NCBI GenBank assembly: GCA_026418695.1
Contig: JAOAAU010000056.1
Location: forward strand, 1 to 64,000
Reading direction: 5' to 3'
From: Clostridia bacterium
GTDB taxonomy: Bacteria > Bacillota > Clostridia > Acetivibrionales > JAFADI01
Length of the DNA: 64,000 nt
Within the stretch, counting starts at the first letter, position 1. Each line of letters starts with the position of its first letter. The notes below the pieces were generated by a model that worked only from the letters and a program-made list of their open reading frames with translations, was not told the DNA's origin and ran no database searches. This document shows, in pieces, positions 8,659 through 16,785 of this stretch. The translations under genes were made by a program, and so were the position numbers.

Positions 8659-9363
8659 TCACCCCCATTGCACATAACTGCTGATATACTGATAATCCCC
8701 TGTTCGGATGATCACCACCGCTAATATATATTTTCGCATTCGCTCAATATTTTTTCGGGGTAACCCTAAAGTTTTTTCAATTTCTGCTATCGGAAGCACC
8801 CTTTTGTCTTTGATCTGCCGGATCAGATCGTGCCTGGACAGGAGAAATCCAATAATCTCCATGCACATTTTCCGGGTCTTGTCATGCTTGGGTGAAACCT
8901 CTGCCAGTTCAAAAAAAGAAATGCCCCACGCATCCAGCTCCTTCTTTAACTCCTCTATCTCAAGCTTTCTGTATTCGCTAACCTTTTCCTCTGAGTAGCT
9001 TTCAATAGACTTTTCCGCACTTAAGTCCCGTTCATTCTCTTCATCCTCGGTATGGTATTCACTGATCGAAACCACACCGGCATGCTTTTTTTCTTTTCTA
9101 TAATAATCAATCAGCCTTCGTTTAATAACGTTTTGTGAAAATGAAAGGAAGTTTCCTTTAAACAAGTTATAGGAATTGACAGCCTCTACAAAAGCCAGCA
9201 ATCCGATGCTCAATTCATCATCCTCACCGTACCGCATATAGCGCCCGGTAGATTTTTCAACGCATGAAGCGATAAAGGGCTTGTATTCTTCTACAAGCCT
9301 GTTGATTTCTTCGTTATTCCCTTTTATTTTTTTTACCCTGTCATTGATGGAATTAAATTGCAT
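8659..9363 (-). CDS. sigI: RNA polymerase sigma-I factor
   Basis: SigI-family alternative sigma factor of 234 aa. It shows region 2 (EEYKPFIASCVEKSTGRYMR..DELSIGLLAFVEAVNSY..NFLSFSQNVIKRRLIDYYRKEKK) and the SigI-specific C-terminal domain (~145-225, ending IAEIEKTLGLPRKNIERMRK), which replaces ordinary region 4. In Bacillus it answers heat; in cellulolytic clostridia it controls polysaccharide-responsive surface genes. Start ATG 9363 is placed 6-7 nt after GGGAGG; the track's TTG at 9381 has no site. Cotranscribed with rsgI. A vegetative promoter sits upstream. Likely targets are the two secreted genes just downstream, from their matching promoters. Confidence 0.94.
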   Translation of the reverse strand: MQFNSINDRVKKIKGNNEEINRLVEEYKPFIASCVEKSTGRYMRYGEDDELSIGLLAFVEAVNSYNLFKGNFLSFSQNVIKRRLIDYYRKEKKHAGVVSISEYHTEDEENERDLSAEKSIESYSEEKVSEYRKLEIEELKKELDAWGISFFELAEVSPKHDKTRKMCMEIIGFLLSRHDLIRQIKDKRVLPIAEIEKTLGLPRKNIERMRKYILAVVIIRTGDYQYISSYVQWG

Positions 9364-9405
9364 CAAGATCCTCCCTGGCAAGGATATTCCCTGTATATGA
9401 GTACG

Positions 9406-9434
9406 ATTATATCATCAAGAAATACAAAAAACAA
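9406..9434 (-). promoter_or_regulatory. SigA promoter of sigI-rsgI
   Basis: Minus-strand TTGTTT, 17 nt, TATAAT, about 40 nt ahead of the sigI ATG. Just upstream (minus ACCCC at 9442-9446) is an ACCCCAA that resembles half of a SigI -35, but no CGAA lies at the right distance. Confidence 0.6.
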
Positions 9435-9508
9435 ATTCCTTGGGGTAGTGCTCTACAATGCCTTAAGCAGCCCAATATTCCTGATTATTCAATGGTTCTT
9501 TCCGGATT

Positions 9509-9739
9509 TTAAGGAGGACTCAGGCGGTTATCCTCTATGTACCGTGTGATACGGTCCACTCTGATCTTAAATATTTTTGAGAGTTCAAAAGCGTTTGTTC
9601 CCGGATGATCGATGAGGAAATCCCGCATCTCTTTGTACAGTCTTTGTTCTTCCTCCCCGCACGCTTTACAAAAGATGTCTCCAAATCCACTGGAGAAAAA
9701 GGGTTTGCCGCATCGTTTACAGTTCTTGATCTCATTCAT
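9509..9739 (-). CDS. Small zinc-ribbon/HTH protein, YvyF-like
   Basis: 76 aa. An N-terminal zinc ribbon (CKRCGKPF..IFCKACGE) is followed by a short helical region (EMRDFLIDHPGTNAFELSKIF) like a winged or YvyF-type helix-turn-helix ending RYIEDNRLS. The layout resembles the small flagellar-operon protein YvyF (TIGR03826), but no flagellar genes are here, so the function is open. ATG 9739 follows GGGGGT at 8 nt. It ends about 75 nt before the sigI promoter and is oriented toward it. Confidence 0.55.
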   Translation of the reverse strand: MNEIKNCKRCGKPFFSSGFGDIFCKACGEEEQRLYKEMRDFLIDHPGTNAFELSKIFKIRVDRITRYIEDNRLSPP

Positions 9740-9907
9740 TGTTGTGTACCCCCTTATACATATAATTCGAATGGCGGATACAGAAAAATGGGGTGCTTTT
9801 TCTCAAAAAAAATGAGATGCTTTTGGAAATTTTTCCGGACCAGCACCTCATCTTATTTGTTTTATTGAAAATACTTAACAATCGAAATCTTAAGTTGGCA
9901 TTTTGCC

Positions 9908-11113
9908 TTAACTTCTTCCAAACAATACCTTTAGGGGAATAATGGCCGCTCCCAGGGCAGACGCCTTCTCCCCCAGTGAAGACTGAACGATATCGAGTCT
10001 GGATGCCGGATACTGCAAGGCTCTGCGTGCAACAATGCTTTTAATGCTTTCAAGCACAAGATCGGCATATTTTACAAAATCCTTGCCGATGACCACTTTT
10101 TCAGGATTCAGGGTATTCACAAGACTGGAAATTGCAATCCCAAGGTACCTTGCGGCTTCGGCAAGCACTCTTCCTGCCTCTTCATCCCCATTTCTTGCCG
10201 CTTCGGTCACCTGATCAATCGTGATATGATCAATGTCTTCCAGCAGGTTTAAGCAGGAAGCCGATCCCTGCCGTACCACTTTGATGGCCTGCTCAACAAT
10301 TCTGCCGGTGGATGCCATGGTTTCCACGCATCCATAATTTCCGCAGCCGCACTTCGGCCCGTTTTCATCTACGACAATATGCCCGATTTCACCGGCACTT
10401 CCTGCAACTCCGCGATAAGGCTTGCCATGGGTGTAAATCCCGGCGCCGATCCCAGACCGAATATTGATACATACAAAATTATCGATTCCCTGGCAGGCTC
10501 CCACCCATCCTTCACAGATTGCAGAAGCCATGGCTTCATTTTCCACTTTGACAGGAACGCCGTGAAGCCTGTTAAAATGCGACGGCAAATCAACATCCGA
10601 CCACCCAAGATTCGGAGCAAGCACCACTTTCCCGGAGATACTGTCGATAATACCCGGGATGGAAATTCCAATTCCCAAAAGCTTGTCATGGCTGATCTTA
10701 AATTCTTTCATAATCGAAATCACAGTCTCTTCGATTCTGGTTACCGTCTTTTCAAAATCGTCGTTCTGCGGCATGTTCATTGCTTTTTCGAAGAGGATTT
10801 CACCGGTAATATCGATTAGCAGCACATTCATGTAATCCACATCCATATCAATGCCAATGGAAAAAAACGAATGCGGTTTCAGTTCAAGCAATACCGGCCT
10901 TCTTCCGCCCTTGGATTCTCCCGTCCCGGTCTCATGGATATAGCCCTTTTCCAATAGACTCGCTGTGATAACCCCTGCTGCAGTAGGTGAAAGTCCGGTC
11001 ATCTTCGCCAAATCCGCTTTTGATATACCTTTATGGATCCTGATCAAATCCAGGAGGATGGCTTGATTGAATTCTTTCAAAAATTTATTGTTTCCTGCAC
11101 TGTTTTGTCTCAT
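9908..11113 (-). CDS. ROK-family transcriptional regulator (NagC/XylR type)
   Basis: 401 aa sugar-responsive repressor. N-terminal winged helix (~10-70: LLDLIRIHKGISKADLAKMTGLSPTAAGVI) and a ROK sugar-kinase-like domain with the ROK zinc site CGCGNYGCVETMAS and GSAGEIGHIVV. The kinase ATP site is not obviously intact, as usual for ROK regulators (DIDMDVDYMNVLLID). ATG 11113 follows AGAGGAAT. No sugar operon adjoins it: upstream lies the Spo0E-like gene and a divergent DeoR regulator, so the target sugar cannot be read from context. Confidence 0.88.
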   Translation of the reverse strand: MRQNSAGNNKFLKEFNQAILLDLIRIHKGISKADLAKMTGLSPTAAGVITASLLEKGYIHETGTGESKGGRRPVLLELKPHSFFSIGIDMDVDYMNVLLIDITGEILFEKAMNMPQNDDFEKTVTRIEETVISIMKEFKISHDKLLGIGISIPGIIDSISGKVVLAPNLGWSDVDLPSHFNRLHGVPVKVENEAMASAICEGWVGACQGIDNFVCINIRSGIGAGIYTHGKPYRGVAGSAGEIGHIVVDENGPKCGCGNYGCVETMASTGRIVEQAIKVVRQGSASCLNLLEDIDHITIDQVTEAARNGDEEAGRVLAEAARYLGIAISSLVNTLNPEKVVIGKDFVKYADLVLESIKSIVARRALQYPASRLDIVQSSLGEKASALGAAIIPLKVLFGRS

Positions 11114-11243
11114 AATTCCTCTTTACAGATCTGTGCAATACCGTTGCTTTATATGTTGTATTCCAGTCTGCCACATCACTTATTAATATCTTATTACAAA
11201 GTATACGCCTATCCGTCTAAAATAGCAACAGTAAACTGCATGG

Positions 11244-11417
11244 TTATATCGTCGTATATGTTTTTTCCATTATTAAAAGGCGATTTAACAATGTATCCAG
11301 TTCCGTACTCAGATTCACCAGTTCAGGGGCTGTAATCCGTTCGTATTGGACAATCAGCTGGTTAATCAGTGATTTTTTATCCATGATTTCCTTTTTGAGA
11401 GAATAGAGACTATCCAT
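11244..11417 (-). CDS. Spo0E-like aspartyl-phosphate phosphatase (small gene)
   Basis: 57 aa, below the ORF-track cut-off. MDSLYSLKKEIMDKKSLINQ.. is helical, and NLSTELDTLLNRLL matches the Spo0E-family signature (SQELDxLI), although the usual Gln is Thr here. Family members dephosphorylate Spo0A~P to delay sporulation. ATG 11417 has TGAGG 8 nt upstream. It lies ahead of the ROK gene on the same strand, with ~130 nt between them. The family call rests on a short motif. Confidence 0.68.
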   Translation of the reverse strand: MDSLYSLKKEIMDKKSLINQLIVQYERITAPELVNLSTELDTLLNRLLIMEKTYTTI

Positions 11418-11608
11418 GATCTTAACCTCACTACGATTTATCTTTGGTTTGATAGGAGCGAGTGGAACAAATGTACAATAATGTCAAATTTGTTATGTTA
11501 CTGTTAATTTTACACAAATATTATCATAAAAACATTATATTTGCAATGATTTTGTTACTTTTTAAGTATTTATGTTATATTTTTGTCATTTTGCGACCCA
11601 TTATTACA

Positions 11609-11622
11609 TATTACGTGTAATA
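11609..11622. promoter_or_regulatory. Palindrome abutting the deoR promoter
   Basis: TATTAC-GT-GTAATA, exact 6-bp arms, ending one base before the -35 hexamer. A plausible operator for the DeoR regulator or another repressor; not proven. Confidence 0.4.
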
Positions 11623-11651
11623 TTGACATTTTATTTTACAAACTTTATAAT
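11623..11651 (+). promoter_or_regulatory. SigA promoter of the DeoR gene
   Basis: TTGACA, 17 nt, TATAAT: a consensus vegetative promoter about 25 nt ahead of the start codon. Confidence 0.88.
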
Positions 11652-11676
11652 AAATCTATCACAAGGAGAAAATTGA

Positions 11677-12429
11677 ATGAAAAGTGATCGCAAAAAGGCT
11701 ATTCTATCATTCATACAGCAGGAGGGACAAGTACGCCTCAACAGGCTCAGAGACGTCTTTCCCGAGGTTTCTGAGATGACGCTGCGCAGGGATTTGGATG
11801 CTCTTGAAGAGGAGAACCTTGTCCTGAGAACTCACGGCGGTGCGAAAGCCCTCCCAGCAACAAGTACAGCCAATAGACCTTTGCCATTAGCTGCGGGGTT
11901 CACCTCTTCGACTTCTATTGCCAGGGGTGCTTTAGGTTTTCTTGAAGAGGACCGGTCTGTTTATCTTGACGGCGGAAGTGACCTGTTGCCTTTTATTGAC
12001 TCCATGCCGGACATCCGTCTTTTTGCCATTACCAATGCTCCTCACATAGCAATCGAATTGATGAAAAAGCAGCATGCGGAAGTCATTCTATTAGGCGGCT
12101 CCATGAACAGGAGCACGATGTTGTCTACCGGGCCGAGCGCAACAAATATGGTGGATCTGTTGAATATCGATATCGCGTTTATGACGGCTGCCGGGTTTTC
12201 TGTCGAATCCGGTTTTACATATCCCTATTTCAACGAGTCCGAGCTGAAACGAAAGATTATAAAGACTGCAAAGAAAGTAATTATGCTGCTAGACAGCACT
12301 AAATTCAATCGTGTATTGCCTTTTTCCTTTGCAGCTTTGGAAGATGTGGATGTAATTATTACGGACAAGAAGCTCCCTGATGAGATTATGAATGAAGCAT
12401 CCAAACATGGTGTAAAGGTGGTTTGGTAG
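11677..12429 (+). CDS. DeoR-family transcriptional repressor
   Basis: 250 aa. N-terminal DeoR helix-turn-helix (DRKKAILSFIQQEGQVRLNRLRDVFPEVSEMTLRRDLDALE.. with the RTHGGA family marker), then a DeoR sugar-phosphate-binding domain (YLDGGSDLLPFID, LLGGSMNRSTMLSTGP, MLLDSTKFN). DeoR proteins sense phosphosugars and repress nearby catabolic genes. No such genes adjoin, so it may act elsewhere or on its own strong promoter. AAGGAG sits 7-8 nt before the ATG. Confidence 0.9.
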   Translation: MKSDRKKAILSFIQQEGQVRLNRLRDVFPEVSEMTLRRDLDALEEENLVLRTHGGAKALPATSTANRPLPLAAGFTSSTSIARGALGFLEEDRSVYLDGGSDLLPFIDSMPDIRLFAITNAPHIAIELMKKQHAEVILLGGSMNRSTMLSTGPSATNMVDLLNIDIAFMTAAGFSVESGFTYPYFNESELKRKIIKTAKKVIMLLDSTKFNRVLPFSFAALEDVDVIITDKKLPDEIMNEASKHGVKVVW

Positions 12430-12555
12430 GTTTTTTACAATAGATGGAGTCGTATTACAAGCAAGTGATTAGGTACGATACGGTTTATCAATTTTATTTT
12501 CACTTCACAGAGAAACATTGTTTGAAAAGTCGAATTCCTAAGAGTAAGAGACGAC

Positions 12556-13134
12556 TCAAATACCGTCTCCATTGTGTTTGACTGCTTTCTTCCTTTTTCC
12601 TTTTGTTTCTGATAGACGTGAAGCAATAAAAATGCTTATAAAAACTACCAGCCAGTTTATGTCAATAAAAGGGAAGTTCTTTCCAAAGAAATAATCATAA
12701 ATTGAAGGTATTGTTTTTCTCCAATATACATAAATGATGATTTCCATAAAAATACTTACCGATAGTGAATACACACCTAAAAACAATGCTTCCCTTAAAT
12801 AATTCTTCACCAATACTTTTTTGAAATATAGAGAATTCGCAAAATAAATATATACTGCAGGCGTAATTACTATAAATGATAACAACCAATAAATCCACAA
12901 ACCACTTCCTGTCAAGTAAGTAATGCCATTAATTTTTACCGGTTTAAATACAAAGTAAAGTGGAAAGAGAACCAATCCGCCAACAACATAGGAAATGGTT
13001 GTAAAGTTATTAGCATGGCATATTTTCGATACAAATCGATTGCTTTTGGATGCCCAAATATTCACTAAAACGGATAACAGAAATATTGTCAATGGGAACA
13101 TGATAATCTGAACAAATACGATCACTACTTTCAT
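12556..13134 (-). CDS. Multi-pass membrane protein of unknown function
   Basis: 192 aa with about five hydrophobic segments and a basic C-terminus (KGKRKKAVKHNGDG). I do not recognise the family. It starts 38 nt after the TetR gene on the same strand and probably shares the autoregulated TetR promoter, so it is likely the TetR target. ATG 13134 follows AAGGGG. Base composition is more AT-rich than neighbours, which could reflect transfer, but this is an impression. Confidence 0.6.
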   Translation of the reverse strand: MKVVIVFVQIIMFPLTIFLLSVLVNIWASKSNRFVSKICHANNFTTISYVVGGLVLFPLYFVFKPVKINGITYLTGSGLWIYWLLSFIVITPAVYIYFANSLYFKKVLVKNYLREALFLGVYSLSVSIFMEIIIYVYWRKTIPSIYDYFFGKNFPFIDINWLVVFISIFIASRLSETKGKRKKAVKHNGDGI

Positions 13135-13172
13135 AAAATTACCCCTTCGGAATTACTATTGATATTTAAAAT

Positions 13173-13811
13173 TTACATTGATTCATCCTTGTTTGATTTT
13201 TGCATTCTTTCAAAATATTTGGTTTGGGTTTGCCTATAGATTTCAAAGAACTTTTCAGATAACCGGTCGAAAGCGATACTATAGAATTCTGAAAACTTGT
13301 TTCGGGAAGTAACAAAAAGTGCAATGGGCATAATGTCAAAATAAAAAAATTCAATGATAGATTTCTCTCTATCTGCAATTTCCCTTCCCATACCCTGTGT
13401 TTTCATGCTGATAGATTCAAAAAGAGGGCTGAATAACTCAAAAAGAGAAAAATCATTAGAGGAGCCTTTGAGCATTTCTATGAATACGATTTTTAAAATA
13501 CTTTCTTTTTTCTCAAAAAAGTAAGCTAAATGATCAATAAGCTGTTCAAAGGCCTGTTTGCTATTCAGCGTGTTCCTGTCAAAAGTTTTATGGATGATAT
13601 CCACTGCTTCGTCGATATGCTTTTTAACTAATTCCTTAAGAATATTTTCTTTACTTCCATAGTAATAGAACAATTGAGACTTATTAATGGCGGCTTCTTT
13701 TGCAATTTCTTCAACTCTTGCTCCATCATAGCCTTTATCTACAAAGACTTTCTCTGCTGCGTTCATAATTCTCATTTTGGGGTTATTGGTATCTATACTG
13801 TTCGAATTCAT
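13173..13811 (-). CDS. TetR/AcrR-family regulator
   Basis: 212 aa. Standard TetR N-terminus: IMNAAEKVFVDKGYDGARVEEIAKEAAINKSQLFYYYGSKENIL (helix-turn-helix ~15-60). The C-terminal ligand domain is not assignable. ATG 13811 is chosen because AAAGGAG lies 7 nt upstream; the track's TTG 13829 lacks a site. A consensus promoter with an overlapping double palindrome precedes it, so negative autoregulation is likely. Cotranscribed with the membrane protein gene downstream. Confidence 0.9.
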   Translation of the reverse strand: MNSNSIDTNNPKMRIMNAAEKVFVDKGYDGARVEEIAKEAAINKSQLFYYYGSKENILKELVKKHIDEAVDIIHKTFDRNTLNSKQAFEQLIDHLAYFFEKKESILKIVFIEMLKGSSNDFSLFELFSPLFESISMKTQGMGREIADREKSIIEFFYFDIMPIALFVTSRNKFSEFYSIAFDRLSEKFFEIYRQTQTKYFERMQKSNKDESM

Positions 13812-13833
13812 ACCTTTTCTCCTTTTCAACTAT

Positions 13834-13854
13834 TTGGTTGAACCAACCAGTTGG
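13834..13854. promoter_or_regulatory. TetR operator palindromes
   Basis: Two overlapping dyads, TTGGTTGAACCAA and CCAACCAGTTGG, lie between the -10 box and the ribosome site, over the expected transcription start. The position and the GACCAACTGGTTGG shape fit a TetR-family operator. Confidence 0.65.
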
Positions 13855-13858
13855 TCTA

Positions 13859-13887
13859 ATTATATTGTGTTTAGAAATAAATGTCAA
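13859..13887 (-). promoter_or_regulatory. SigA promoter of the tetR-membrane protein pair
   Basis: Minus-strand TTGACA, 17 nt, TATAAT, a perfect consensus, immediately upstream of the operator palindromes. Confidence 0.88.
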
Positions 13888-13889
13888 TT

Positions 13890-14089
13890 AATTCAAACAT
13901 TTTTTTGATTCAATCTATCTTTAGCCTTTTCCAACCAGACCATCATCATTCATCACCTGAGTCTACATCACTTCGGTTCTAGGCTGTCTGCTTGTTTTAC
14001 CTTAAGTGGCAAACCTCAAGGCTTTTGCATCTTCCAATACATCAGTATTCTTACCAAAGAATCCATGAGTTACTGCAAACAAACAAAAA
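13890..14089. other. Intergenic stretch, no supported gene
   Basis: 200 nt of non-coding DNA. On the minus strand a short open frame ends ..GKNTDVLEDAKALRFAT and could be the tail of a decayed gene, but it has no start or ribosome site and I do not recognise it. The 68-aa plus ORF is also unsupported. Confidence 0.3.
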
Positions 14090-14117
14090 GACCGTATACA
14101 CCAAAGTGTATACGGTC
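14090..14117 (-). terminator. Intrinsic terminator after the 87-aa gene
   Basis: Perfect 12-bp stem GACCGTATACAC / GTGTATACGGTC with a 4-nt loop; on the minus strand it is followed by TTTTTG. Confidence 0.85.
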
Positions 14118-14130
14118 CAAATTCTATTTA

Positions 14131-14394
14131 TCAATCCGGCTCCAGCCGCATCTCAAACCTGTCAAAATCTATCCTCTCAAGAAACTGATCCGCTGTAAAA
14201 AACGTGAATCGGTAAGCCCCAAATTCCTTGGAGTTCTTCTTTAACCACAGGGGTACCGGAATATCCAGATCGCTGCAAAGCTTCAGGAAGCATTCCTCCA
14301 GAAGGTCCCTATAGTCCGCCTTGTCGTCTCTTTTTTCAGCAACAGCCGCTTTGACCGTTTTTGTATCCTTCACAAGTTTGCCTATCAGTTTCAA
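14131..14394 (-). CDS. Conserved small clostridial protein, function unknown
   Basis: 87 aa, soluble and charged, with no membrane segment. PVPLWLKKNSKEFGAYRFTFFTADQF is the most distinctive stretch; I recall similar hypothetical proteins in clostridia but no function. The start is TTG 14394, supported by GGGAG 7 nt upstream. It lies 67 nt after cimA on the same strand and ends at a strong terminator, so it is probably the last gene of that transcript. Confidence 0.55.
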   Translation of the reverse strand: MKLIGKLVKDTKTVKAAVAEKRDDKADYRDLLEECFLKLCSDLDIPVPLWLKKNSKEFGAYRFTFFTADQFLERIDFDRFEMRLEPD

Positions 14395-14461
14395 TTAAAT
14401 TCTCCCAGCTTTCCTTATTCTTAGGTTGAAAGCATCCGATGATAGCTCTGTCACATCTTCA

Positions 14462-16030
14462 TCAAATGCCTTGTTCCTTGATGAGCTTATACTCTATGGA
14501 ATCAACAAGTGCTTTCCAGCTGGCATCAATAATGTCGGTAGACACGCCAATGGTCGTCCAGACTTCCTTTCCGTCTGTGGATTCAATGAGAACCCTAACC
14601 TTGGCAGCCGTCGCCGATGCAGAATCCAGCACCCTAACCTTGTAGTCCGTCAACTTCATTTCTTTGATGTTCGGATAAAATCTTTCAAGCGCTTTTCTGA
14701 CCGCTCTGTCAAGGGCATTGACAGGCCCGTCTCCTTCCGCCGCAGTGATCTCTTCCAATCCATCTACCTTAATCTTTATCATTGCGGAAGAATTTATTCC
14801 TTCCAAAGACGGTTCATTGACGATTACCTTAAATTCCCTCAACTCGAAGAACGGATGGTATCTTCCCAGAACCTTGCGGATGACCAGTTCGAAGGACGCT
14901 TCCGCACCTTCGTATTGGTAGCCCTCAAATTCCATCTCTTTGAGTTTTCCAAGAATAAGTTTAGTCTCCGGAGAATCTTTTGTCAATGAGCGATCGACTT
15001 CATTGATATAATTTAACACCGCACTGCGCCCGGCAACCTCAGACATGAGGAAAATTCTTTCATTGCCAACTATACTGGGATCCACATGCTCGTATGCAGT
15101 TGTGTTTTTATTGACAGCATCCGCATGCATTCCTGCTTTATGTGCAAAAGCGCAGTTTCCAACATACGGCGCCCTTTCTTCGTGGGTTACATTGGCAATT
15201 TCACTTACATACCTTGCAATGGAAGTGATCTTATCCATGCTCTCCTGCGGTATGCAGTTGTAATCCATTTTCAACTGCAAATTGGGAATGATGGTACAGA
15301 GGTTCGCATTTCCACACCTTTCCCCGAAGCCATTCATTGTTCCCTGGATCTGTGTCGCCCCCGCTTCAACAGCAGCGATCGATCCTGCTACGGCCATGCC
15401 ATTGTCATTGTGGCAGTGGATTCCTACGGAAACATTGAATGTTTTGGCTACCATCCCGGTGATTTCATTAATATAGGACGGAAAGCATCCGCCATTGGTA
15501 TCACAAAGGCATAGACAATCCGCTCCGGCATCATAAGCTGCCTTCAATGTCTTCATTGCATATTCCGGATTGGCTTTATAACCGTCAAAGAAGTGCTCTG
15601 CATCGTATACAACTTCCTTGCCTTTATTTTTAAAGAAGCTGATGGTATCATAGATCATTTTCAGGTTTTCATCCAGTGTGGTCTTTAAGATCTCCTCCAC
15701 CTGAAAGTCCCACGTCTTTCCGAAGATAGCAACGGCAGGGGTATCCGCCTTTAACAGCGATTTCACATTGGCATCCTCACCCACGCTCATATTGACCCTT
15801 CGAGTACTGCCGAAAGCGATGATCTTTGCATTCTTAAACTTGATCCTGTTCACTCTTTCAAAGAACTGCAGGTCTTTTGGATTCGATCCCGGATTCCCCG
15901 CTTCAATATATTTCACACCCAACCGATCCAGGGCCTCAACAATCTTCAGCTTATCCTCTACAGAAAAGGAAATTCCCTGAGCCTGCGCTCCATCCCTGAG
16001 CGTTGAATCGTATATTACTAATTCCTTCAT
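14462..16030 (-). CDS. cimA: (R)-citramalate synthase
   Basis: Condenses pyruvate and acetyl-CoA to citramalate, opening the threonine-independent route to 2-oxobutyrate and isoleucine. It has a DRE-TIM HMGL-like barrel (YDSTLRDGAQAQGISFSVEDK; CHNDNGMAVAGS; GTMNGFGERCGNAN) and a C-terminal LeuA dimer/allosteric domain (~400-520). The AQAQGISFS variant and overall form match the CimA (TIGR00977) type rather than LeuA, which is also present nearby. ATG 16030 has GGAGG 6 nt upstream (522 aa). It follows the flavoprotein gene by ~90 nt. Its leucine-biosynthesis neighbours support a role in isoleucine supply. Confidence 0.9.
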   Translation of the reverse strand: MKELVIYDSTLRDGAQAQGISFSVEDKLKIVEALDRLGVKYIEAGNPGSNPKDLQFFERVNRIKFKNAKIIAFGSTRRVNMSVGEDANVKSLLKADTPAVAIFGKTWDFQVEEILKTTLDENLKMIYDTISFFKNKGKEVVYDAEHFFDGYKANPEYAMKTLKAAYDAGADCLCLCDTNGGCFPSYINEITGMVAKTFNVSVGIHCHNDNGMAVAGSIAAVEAGATQIQGTMNGFGERCGNANLCTIIPNLQLKMDYNCIPQESMDKITSIARYVSEIANVTHEERAPYVGNCAFAHKAGMHADAVNKNTTAYEHVDPSIVGNERIFLMSEVAGRSAVLNYINEVDRSLTKDSPETKLILGKLKEMEFEGYQYEGAEASFELVIRKVLGRYHPFFELREFKVIVNEPSLEGINSSAMIKIKVDGLEEITAAEGDGPVNALDRAVRKALERFYPNIKEMKLTDYKVRVLDSASATAAKVRVLIESTDGKEVWTTIGVSTDIIDASWKALVDSIEYKLIKEQGI

Positions 16031-16122
16031 GAAAAACCTCCTCACTTATTCCAGCCTATCGGCCCCTTTTTGAGCCAATGGCACCTCTACATTATATCCT
16101 ATCTATATCAATGATCTATAGT

Positions 16123-16698
16123 TTAAGCCTTCAGCTTTTTCAACAGCCACGCCATATTCTGCCCAAGAACCCTCATGGTTCTTACACCTTCTTCATCCTT
16201 TTCCACATCTCCGGCATTGAGTCCAACCGCAATATTCCAGTAGCTTGAGCCGGGGATGACCATCTGACTGATCAGGAAAAACTGGTTGATTGAATTGAAA
16301 ACATGATCCGCTCCACCCCTGCGCGCTATTACAACAGCTGCGCCCACCTTATGTTTGAACATGTCACCGTTCATTTTTGCAACAAATCCTGCTCGATCTA
16401 TCAGGGCCTTCATTTCGGTGGTCATATTTGCGAAATAAGTTGGTGAACCCAGAATGATCCCATCCGCCTCAACCATCTTATCTATACAGTGGTTAATAAT
16501 CTCGTCTCTAACTGCACATTGCTTATCCTGATTGGTGCCGCATCTTCTGCAGGCAATACATCCCCGAATCTGTTTTCCTGCCAGTTCAACAAGTTCACAC
16601 TCAATGCCCTCTTTCTCCAGCTCTTCGAATACATAGCGAATCAAAGCGGCCGTATTCCCGCCTTTTCTTGGACTTCCGCTGAACGCAACAACTTTCAT
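16123..16698 (-). CDS. NADPH-dependent FMN reductase-like iron-sulfur flavoprotein
   Basis: 191 aa flavodoxin-fold protein. FMN-binding loop FSGSPRKGGNTAAL, a cysteine cluster CIACRRCG..C (~45-60) like that binding 4Fe-4S in archaeal/clostridial iron-sulfur flavoproteins, and the SPTYFANMTTEMKALIDR dimer/FMN motif. The redox partner is unknown. I chose ATG 16698 behind AGGTGG; the track's GTG is 3 codons earlier. It sits between leuA and cimA, separated from leuA by a strong terminator, so it may have its own promoter. Confidence 0.8.
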   Translation of the reverse strand: MKVVAFSGSPRKGGNTAALIRYVFEELEKEGIECELVELAGKQIRGCIACRRCGTNQDKQCAVRDEIINHCIDKMVEADGIILGSPTYFANMTTEMKALIDRAGFVAKMNGDMFKHKVGAAVVIARRGGADHVFNSINQFFLISQMVIPGSSYWNIAVGLNAGDVEKDEEGVRTMRVLGQNMAWLLKKLKA

Positions 16699-16745
16699 CT
16701 CCTCCACCTCACTCCGTAATAAATAAAAATCCGCAGATATGAAAA

Positions 16746-16772
16746 AAAGTAGCCCGATAAACGGGCTACTTT
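16746..16772 (-). terminator. Intrinsic terminator after leuA
   Basis: AAAGTAGCCCG / CGGGCTACTTT stem with a 5-nt loop; the minus strand continues TTTTTTT. It ends the ilvBNC-leuA transcript 14 nt past the stop. Confidence 0.9.
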
Positions 16773-16785
16773 TATCAATAACCCG

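Noticed and set aside
9439-9446. SigI-type autoregulatory promoter of sigI (ACCCC motif)
   Set aside because: No CGAA at the needed spacing; a good SigA promoter explains the region instead.
13990-14090. Transposase remnant near 14.0 kb
   Set aside because: The short minus-strand frame (..DVLEDAKALRFAT) has no recognised transposase motif and no inverted ends.
16123-16698. Tryptophan repressor-binding protein (WrbA) assignment
   Set aside because: The CxxCxxC cluster and the SPTYFANM segment fit iron-sulfur flavoproteins better than WrbA.
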